Below are positions 16,663-20,465 of a stretch of 20,465 bases of DNA, piece after piece. The notes under the pieces were generated by a model, which saw nothing but the letters and a program-made list of their open reading frames with translations, did not search any database and had not been told where the DNA came from. Origin of the DNA: a virus; the IMG/VR virus record IMGVR_UViG_3300035099_000192, positions 1 to 20,465 of that record; one strand, given 5' to 3'. Position numbers and translations under genes: made by a program. Positions within the stretch are counted from its first letter, which is position 1, and every line of letters begins with the position of its first letter.

Positions 16663-16894
16663 AACTGGGACTTTTTTTGATCTCACAACCTGTCCTGTGA
16701 TTTATAAATCATCAGTCGATCCTATAGTTTATAAATTATCAACCTATCATTGTAAAATACATGGGGATGTAGAACAGGTATTTAATTTTATTTTTGATAA
16801 TACAACTGAAGTTTTCTGTTGCCGTTGTGTGTGTGAACTATTAAAGAAACATATTGAACCAGTACAATCAAAGGAGGAAATCGAAAATAAATAA
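16652..16894 (+). CDS. Small Cys-rich protein, probable zinc-binding
   Basis: An 80-residue protein. The frame extends 24 bases further to a TTG, but the ATG with GAAGG 6 bases ahead of it is preferred. It has a C-x2-H pair (YHCKIHG, about residues 33-38) and a second cluster CCRCVC (about 59-64) ahead of a helix ELLKKHIEPVQ. This C-x2-HG...CxxC plan recurs in tiny uncharacterised phage proteins and suggests a one-zinc fold. A function cannot be named. It overlaps the stop of the micro-ORF by 11 bases and sits at the head of the accessory cluster after the fibre gene. Confidence 0.6.
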   Translation: MENETGTFFDLTTCPVIYKSSVDPIVYKLSTYHCKIHGDVEQVFNFIFDNTTEVFCCRCVCELLKKHIEPVQSKEEIENK

Positions 16895-17001
16895 AAACAA
16901 CTTATAATTTTCTAATTTTATTGCTATTGATAATAGTAATGTAAAAATGAATGGTATAGCAATCGAAATTCCATATTACATTTAATTTAAAGGTGAAAAA
17001 G

Positions 17002-17310
17002 ATGAAAAAATTTTTCATAAATATATTAATAATATTTGGATTTTTAACAGTGGCACAAGCTGAATGTATTACAGCAGAACAGATAGTGGAGCAAATACGT
17101 TATTCCTTAAAAGAGATTCCTCAAAGTATGGAAACTCTTTATCAGATAGAATATTTTGCTAATCAGCATTACAATACAGATTGGAATACTGTTATGGACG
17201 CTTATAATAATTATAGCGATGATGGGGAATGGGGATGGTTAATAATTGAAGAGTATTATCGAGAATATCAAGATTGTATAAATCAACAAAAGGAGGGTCG
17301 CAATGAATGA
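17002..17310 (+). CDS. Small secreted protein with Sec signal peptide
   Basis: A 102-residue protein with a clear signal peptide: KK, a hydrophobic core FFINILIIFGFLTV and AQA before E21, a type I cleavage site. There is no lipobox. The mature part is about 82 residues, acidic and tyrosine-rich, with two cysteines (C22, C92) that could form a disulfide in the periplasm. W61-x2-V64-x3-Y68-x2-Y71 and W79-x2-I82-x3-Y86-x2-Y89 repeat a motif also seen in the tail hub. The ATG has AAAGGTG 6 bases upstream; a GTG three codons earlier is less likely. It overlaps the next gene by 8 bases. It was not recognised as a spanin or holin. A role at the host envelope, such as blocking superinfection, is speculation. 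Confidence 0.65.
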   Translation: MKKFFINILIIFGFLTVAQAECITAEQIVEQIRYSLKEIPQSMETLYQIEYFANQHYNTDWNTVMDAYNNYSDDGEWGWLIIEEYYREYQDCINQQKEGRNE

Positions 17311-17560
17311 AAAAAACGAAAAAAAGAGACATCAGGAAGAACGACAGAGACAAAATGAGCAATTTATCGTTACCAGAGGGCAGATAGAAGAAATTATCAA
17401 TCGTATGGAACAATTAGGAACAGCTTTTTCTCGTGACCAATTAGGGCAGGTCCTGACTCAATTTGTCCTTATGAGTTTCACCAGTCTCTATAATCAAAAC
17501 ATTGATTTATTAAGAAACATTTTACAACAGCCTTCAGTTCCTGAGAAGGAGAAAGTATAA
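17303..17560 (+). CDS. Hypothetical 85-residue helical protein
   Basis: The ATG is backed by a strong AAGGAGGG site inside the end of the secreted-protein gene, so the two are a coupled pair. The N terminus is very charged (NEKNEKKRHQEERQRQNEQ). It is followed by two predicted amphipathic helices (GQIEEIINRMEQLGTAFS, QLGQVLTQFVLMSFTSLY) and a short tail. There is no cysteine, no signal peptide and no convincing membrane segment, although QVLTQFVLMSFTSLY is fairly hydrophobic. No family was recognised. About 100 very AT-rich bases without a gene follow. Confidence 0.6.
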   Translation: MNEKNEKKRHQEERQRQNEQFIVTRGQIEEIINRMEQLGTAFSRDQLGQVLTQFVLMSFTSLYNQNIDLLRNILQQPSVPEKEKV

Positions 17561-17661
17561 AATAAAAAATACAATTATAAAACACACAGAATGAATAATA
17601 AAAAAATTATTAATTATTAGATTATTTATTTTAAAATTAGAATTAGAAAGGAGAAAAAATT

Positions 17662-17997
17662 ATGTCAACACCACGCTTAAATTTGGATGAATTAGAAATA
17701 GGGCAGGCACAACCAGAAGTAACGTTCAATGAAGCCATGAAAAAACTTGATGTATTTGCTATGCCCGTAGCTCTAGCAATACAAAATAGTCCTCCAACAT
17801 CTCCAGCGGAGGGAAACATTTATATTGTAGGAACATCGCCAACAGGAGTTTGGCAAACTCATAGTGGTCAAATAGCTCAATATTACAATGGTGCTTGGGT
17901 ATATTATACCCCAAGTGCAGGATGGTGTTTCTCTGTTGTTGCAAATGGCTTATACGTATATATAAATACAATTTGGACAAGAAAAATAACATACTAA
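17662..17997 (+). CDS. Stand-alone DUF2793 protein, paralogue of the fibre N terminus
   Basis: A 111-residue protein made only of DUF2793: STPRLNLDELEIGQAQPEVT, NSPPTSPAEGNIYIVGTSPTG, AQYYNGAWVYYTPSAGW. It aligns along its whole length with residues 1-112 of the fibre gene at 14097, sharing VGTSPTG-x-W-x2-H, YY-x-G-x-W and P-x2-GW. The stop follows directly after the domain, so it lacks a fibre shaft. It may bind where the fibre binds, be a second small receptor-contact protein, or be a remnant of a second fibre. It has its own AAAGGAG site 8 bases before the ATG after a gene-free gap of about 100 bases, so separate expression is possible. Confidence 0.78.
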   Translation: MSTPRLNLDELEIGQAQPEVTFNEAMKKLDVFAMPVALAIQNSPPTSPAEGNIYIVGTSPTGVWQTHSGQIAQYYNGAWVYYTPSAGWCFSVVANGLYVYINTIWTRKITY

Positions 17998-18010
17998 TAC
18001 TAAGGAGGGT

Positions 18011-18058
18011 ATGGTGATAAAAAGTAAAATTGTTCTTGTAACAAACAGAAGTTCATAG
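18011..18058 (+). CDS. Possible 15-residue micro-ORF or leader
   Basis: An AAGGAGGG site just after the DUF2793 stop precedes ATGGTG and a 15-codon frame, MVIKSKIVLVTNRSS. The site is only 2-3 bases from the ATG and 5-6 from the in-frame GTG, which may be the real start. It could be a tiny gene, a leader for the next one, or the remains of a lost gene. Without coding statistics it is a weak call. Confidence 0.25.
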   Translation: MVIKSKIVLVTNRSS

Positions 18059-18072
18059 GTGAATAGGACTCC

Positions 18073-18414
18073 TTGACAAAGAAAAATAGATTACATGATA
18101 GACGTTATATTTATAAAATGAAACATAAATTATTGGGATTGTGTACATATTGTTCGGAAAAAGCAGAGCCAAACCATACTTTATGTTTCAGACATAACGA
18201 ATTACAAAAAATTAGAAAAAAGAACATGCAACAAAAATATAAAAAAGAAAATCTTTGTGCATGTTGCGGGAGCAAGCTTGATAAAGATATTGATGAAAAT
18301 AGAAATAGTTGTTGGTGGTGTAGACATCCAAAAAAACGATTACCCAGAATTTTAAAACACCTTTCCGAAAGAAGTGAATATGCAGCTTATTACCTGCAAA
18401 AAATTCCCCGTTAA
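18073..18414 (+). CDS. Small double zinc-finger protein
   Basis: A 113-residue basic protein with regularly placed cysteines: CTYC (24-27) with C-x2-H (CFRH), then CACC and CWWC. This gives two probable zinc sites joined by a Lys/Arg-rich helix (RKKNMQQKYKKENL). Basic small proteins with this plan occur in many phages and are thought to bind nucleic acid; no HNH catalytic signature is present. The start is uncertain: the frame begins at a TTG with a poor ribosome site, and the next ATG (18118) would remove 15 residues just before the first cysteine pair. Its end overlaps the phosphoesterase by about 40 bases, a long overlap for this genome. Confidence 0.6.
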   Translation: MTKKNRLHDRRYIYKMKHKLLGLCTYCSEKAEPNHTLCFRHNELQKIRKKNMQQKYKKENLCACCGSKLDKDIDENRNSCWWCRHPKKRLPRILKHLSERSEYAAYYLQKIPR

Positions 18415-19228
18415 TTTCGATTTGTATATGATTAGTGATACTCATGAAGGAAGTTGTTTAGCTTATGAAAAAGGTAGAAAAGAATTGTATAGAAAAATAT
18501 TTTTAGATTCAAATAGTTATATGATGCATTTAGGAGATGTAGCAGAAGCAATTGCTGTAGATGATATACGATACAATCCCAAAATTACAAAAGGGGATCC
18601 ATTATCTCAATATCAAACTGTAGAGGATGAATTAAGACCTTTAGCGGAAAAGGGTAAAATAATCTCAATTAATGAAGGAACTCATGATAAAAGATGGGGT
18701 AGAATTTTTGGAGATATGGTAGAAAGATTATGTCGCAATCTAAAAGTTAATTATGGAACATTTGCCTGTAAAATTAGATTGGAAGATAGAAAAGGTAATT
18801 TATTATTCAAAATATACGCTACACATGGTCATAAATTACTACGTTCTACAGCCCATGATCCCATACGAAAGGAAGCTAATATGGCATATCAGTTAAAGTG
18901 TCATTTGTATCCAATTGTGGGGGATTGTTTAATAATGGCCAAAGCCCATAATCATCATTTATTAATTCAGCCTCCAATACCCACCCTTTATTTAACTGAT
19001 GATGGAGAAGAAGAAGTAGAGAGATTTACAAAACCAGGTTCAGAAGATGTTTATATTCATCCTGATCACAGATGGTATGTAGCTACGGGATCATTAGTAA
19101 AATCTCGTGGAATAGGATTTTCTAGTTACGCTGAAAGAATGGAATTACCTCCTACCGATTTGGGTTGTGCTAAATTAATCATTAGGGATAAACAATTAAT
19201 AAACATAGAAAAAGTTACAAATTTTTAA
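18374..19228 (+). CDS. Calcineurin-like metallophosphoesterase
   Basis: A 284-residue enzyme of the calcineurin-like phosphoesterase fold. Metal-binding motifs appear in order: SDTHEG (D22, H24), HLGDVAEA (D55), EGTHD (102-105), ATHGH (149-153) and KAHNHH (190-195). The usual third motif is GNHD/E; here the asparagine position is threonine, T103. Phage members include nucleic-acid phosphatases and nucleases, but the substrate cannot be told from sequence. The start is a GTG; an ATG two codons later (18380) is equally possible. It faces the Rad50-like gene across 39 bases. This convergent placement, and a length shorter than usual SbcD/Mre11, argue against it being the nuclease partner. Confidence 0.8.
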   Translation: MNMQLITCKKFPVNFDLYMISDTHEGSCLAYEKGRKELYRKIFLDSNSYMMHLGDVAEAIAVDDIRYNPKITKGDPLSQYQTVEDELRPLAEKGKIISINEGTHDKRWGRIFGDMVERLCRNLKVNYGTFACKIRLEDRKGNLLFKIYATHGHKLLRSTAHDPIRKEANMAYQLKCHLYPIVGDCLIMAKAHNHHLLIQPPIPTLYLTDDGEEEVERFTKPGSEDVYIHPDHRWYVATGSLVKSRGIGFSSYAERMELPPTDLGCAKLIIRDKQLINIEKVTNF

Positions 19229-19267
19229 TTACGAATATAGTTGTCTGTAAAGAATATAATTTACAAG

Positions 19268-20465
19268 TTAATATTGGATAACAGATTCTCCATCTTTTTT
19301 CACCACTAAAATAGAATTATCTCCTCGATTTTTGAACAAAGCGTCATGATCTGTTATCATAACTAGTTTACCATTTTTAGCTAAATCATTGAAAAGATTA
19401 AAATTTATTTCTTTGGCTACATTATCCAAAGCGTCATTTGGTTCATCAAAAGCAATAAATCCTATGTCAGTATTACATTCTGTTTGAATCATTTTAGCTA
19501 GTGCCATAGATATGGCTAATTTTATTTTCTGGCGTTCTCCACCTGAATACATTTCGTAACTTAAAGATCTATTTTTAGAATCTAATACTTCAATAATGAA
19601 TTCATCTTTTATGTTTCCATCTTTGGTTTCTCTTTGAGTACTATATCGCACGTTCAAATTATTGGAATATTTAGTTAATAAAGAATTAGTAAGAGATTCA
19701 AATTTATCTAACATAGAATCAAATAGCATAAGTCGTATTTTACGAAATCCTGTAATCCAAAATTCATAAAGAGTTTTTTCTTTTTCTAGAATTTCAATCT
19801 CTTTTGTTTTATTATTAATTATTTCTTCGCCTTCCTGTATTTTAGTTTGTCGTTCTTGTTCTAATTTCTTGTATGGATTCTCTTTAATTTTTATTTGTTC
19901 TAAATTCTTTTCAATAGATTCTAACTTTTGATTATACAACTGTAAATTATATTTTAAATCTATGTTATCTAATGTTAATTGATAGTTTTTTAATAATTTT
20001 TCTTTCTCTGCTTTCTCTCTGCGAATCTCTTTTAATTTAATTTGTTGTTGTTGTAAATTATATTGATCCTGTTCCAGAGCTCTAATTTTGTTTTTAATAT
20101 CCAACATATTGGAATCTTCTATCTTCTTTTGATTAGAAAGTTTTAAAATTTCTTGTTTTTTATGTTCTTCAGTAATAGGTTGTTTACAAAGAGTGCAAAC
20201 CCCTGTTATTCCTTCCATTTCTTTTATCTGAGAAGAAATATTACAAATATTAGCAAATATCAATCCCTCATTTTTGTGTAGTTCCATTAATAAATTTGTA
20301 ACCTTTGTTAAATTGTCCTGTAATATTTCTCCTTCGTGTTCAGAAGAAAAAAGAGACATTTCTTCTTCTATTTTAAAAATCCTTTCTATTAATTGTTCTT
20401 TTTCTTTTTCTTTTTGAGATTCGGCATTTAACTTTTGTTGTAATATTTCTACTTTTAAATTTTCC
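19268..20465 (-). CDS. Rad50/SbcC-type recombination ATPase (gp46-like), C-terminal part, cut by window edge
   Basis: On the minus strand the frame is open to the right edge, with coiled-coil residues (ENLKVEILQQKLNAESQ) before the first ATG at 20359, so the true start lies outside. Numbering from that ATG: zinc hook CTLC (C55, C58) between heptad-rich arms, descending coiled coil about 61-200, ABC signature YSGGERQKIKLAIS (271-284), Walker B FIAFDEP (301-307), D-loop NDALD, and the switch histidine in MITDHD (H338). The Walker A half is off the window. Family role: with an Mre11/SbcD-type nuclease it processes DNA ends for recombination-dependent phage replication. The change of strand marks a separate transcription unit, probably early genes. 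Confidence 0.9.
   Translation of the reverse strand, partial: ENLKVEILQQKLNAESQKEKEKEQLIERIFKIEEEMSLFSSEHEGEILQDNLTKVTNLLMELHKNEGLIFANICNISSQIKEMEGITGVCTLCKQPITEEHKKQEILKLSNQKKIEDSNMLDIKNKIRALEQDQYNLQQQQIKLKEIRREKAEKEKLLKNYQLTLDNIDLKYNLQLYNQKLESIEKNLEQIKIKENPYKKLEQERQTKIQEGEEIINNKTKEIEILEKEKTLYEFWITGFRKIRLMLFDSMLDKFESLTNSLLTKYSNNLNVRYSTQRETKDGNIKDEFIIEVLDSKNRSLSYEMYSGGERQKIKLAISMALAKMIQTECNTDIGFIAFDEPNDALDNVAKEINFNLFNDLAKNGKLVMITDHDALFKNRGDNSILVVKKDGESVIQY

Noticed and set aside
17591-17620. Nine-codon ATG frame and AT-only hairpins in the gap after the 85-residue gene
   Set aside because: No ribosome site, and the repeats are expected by chance in nearly pure AT sequence.
18073-18096. TTGACA as a promoter -35 box
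   Set aside because: At 16-18 bases downstream there is no acceptable -10 (TGATAG is poor), and the nearest TATATT is too far away. The hexamer coincides with a possible TTG start.
19246-19265. TGTAAA-8-TTTACA inverted repeat as a bidirectional terminator between the convergent genes
   Set aside because: The stem is only six AT-rich pairs and no T-run follows on either strand.
18374-20465. An SbcCD (Rad50-Mre11) operon
   Set aside because: The phosphoesterase is on the opposite strand, converges on the ATPase gene and lacks the usual length and C-terminal region of SbcD. The real partner may lie right of the window.

Overview
The window is a piece of a tailed-phage (or prophage) genome with siphovirus-type, long flexible-tail morphogenesis genes. 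It is AT-rich with densely packed genes, short overlaps and good Shine-Dalgarno sites, and it uses TAA, TAG and TGA as ordinary stops, so genetic code 11 fits. The order tail tube, chaperone pair, tape measure, DUF2460, DUF2163, NlpC/P60 peptidase, giant hub protein is the tail-tip order of the Rhodobacter gene transfer agent and related siphophages. This points to a Gram-negative, probably proteobacterial host. The exact host cannot be read from the sequence.

Layout, plus strand. Positions 2-730 hold the 3' part of a NUMOD3-HNH homing endonuclease, which overlaps a GT-A-type glycosyltransferase (723-1481). Positions 1502-7167 hold the tail shaft: tube protein, a two-frame tail assembly chaperone joined by a probable -1 ribosomal frameshift, and a 1508-residue tape measure. 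Positions 7177-14095 hold the tail tip: distal tail protein, Fe-S hub protein with a large insertion, cell-wall peptidase, and a 1374-residue hub/'megatron' protein carrying a propeller-like insertion. Positions 14097-16580 hold a tail fibre with an N-terminal DUF2793 domain. Positions 16591-18414 hold small accessory genes: a micro-ORF, two Cys-rich proteins, a secreted 102-residue protein, an 85-residue helical protein and a stand-alone DUF2793 paralogue. Positions 18374-19228 hold a metallophosphoesterase. At 19268 the strand flips, and the C-terminal half of a Rad50/SbcC-type ATPase with a zinc hook runs off the right edge on the minus strand. This marks the border between a late structural block and a DNA-metabolism block.

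How the parts work together. Tube, chaperones and tape measure build a tail whose length is set by the tape measure. DUF2460, DUF2163 and the hub cap the tube, the NlpC/P60 enzyme opens peptidoglycan, and the fibre and perhaps the free DUF2793 protein handle host contact. The glycosyltransferase could modify virion or host glycans.

Most interesting signals: an A_AAA_AAC slippery heptamer with a complementary stem 4 nt downstream and a perfect 13-bp hairpin inside it; Fe-S cysteine pairs of the hub separated by about 340 residues; an in-phase duplication at the N terminus of the giant hub; and a tandem W-x2-V/I-x3-Y-x2-Y motif shared by the hub C terminus and the small secreted protein. No tRNA, rRNA, CRISPR array, insertion sequence, attachment site or intergenic stretch longer than about 110 bases was seen.
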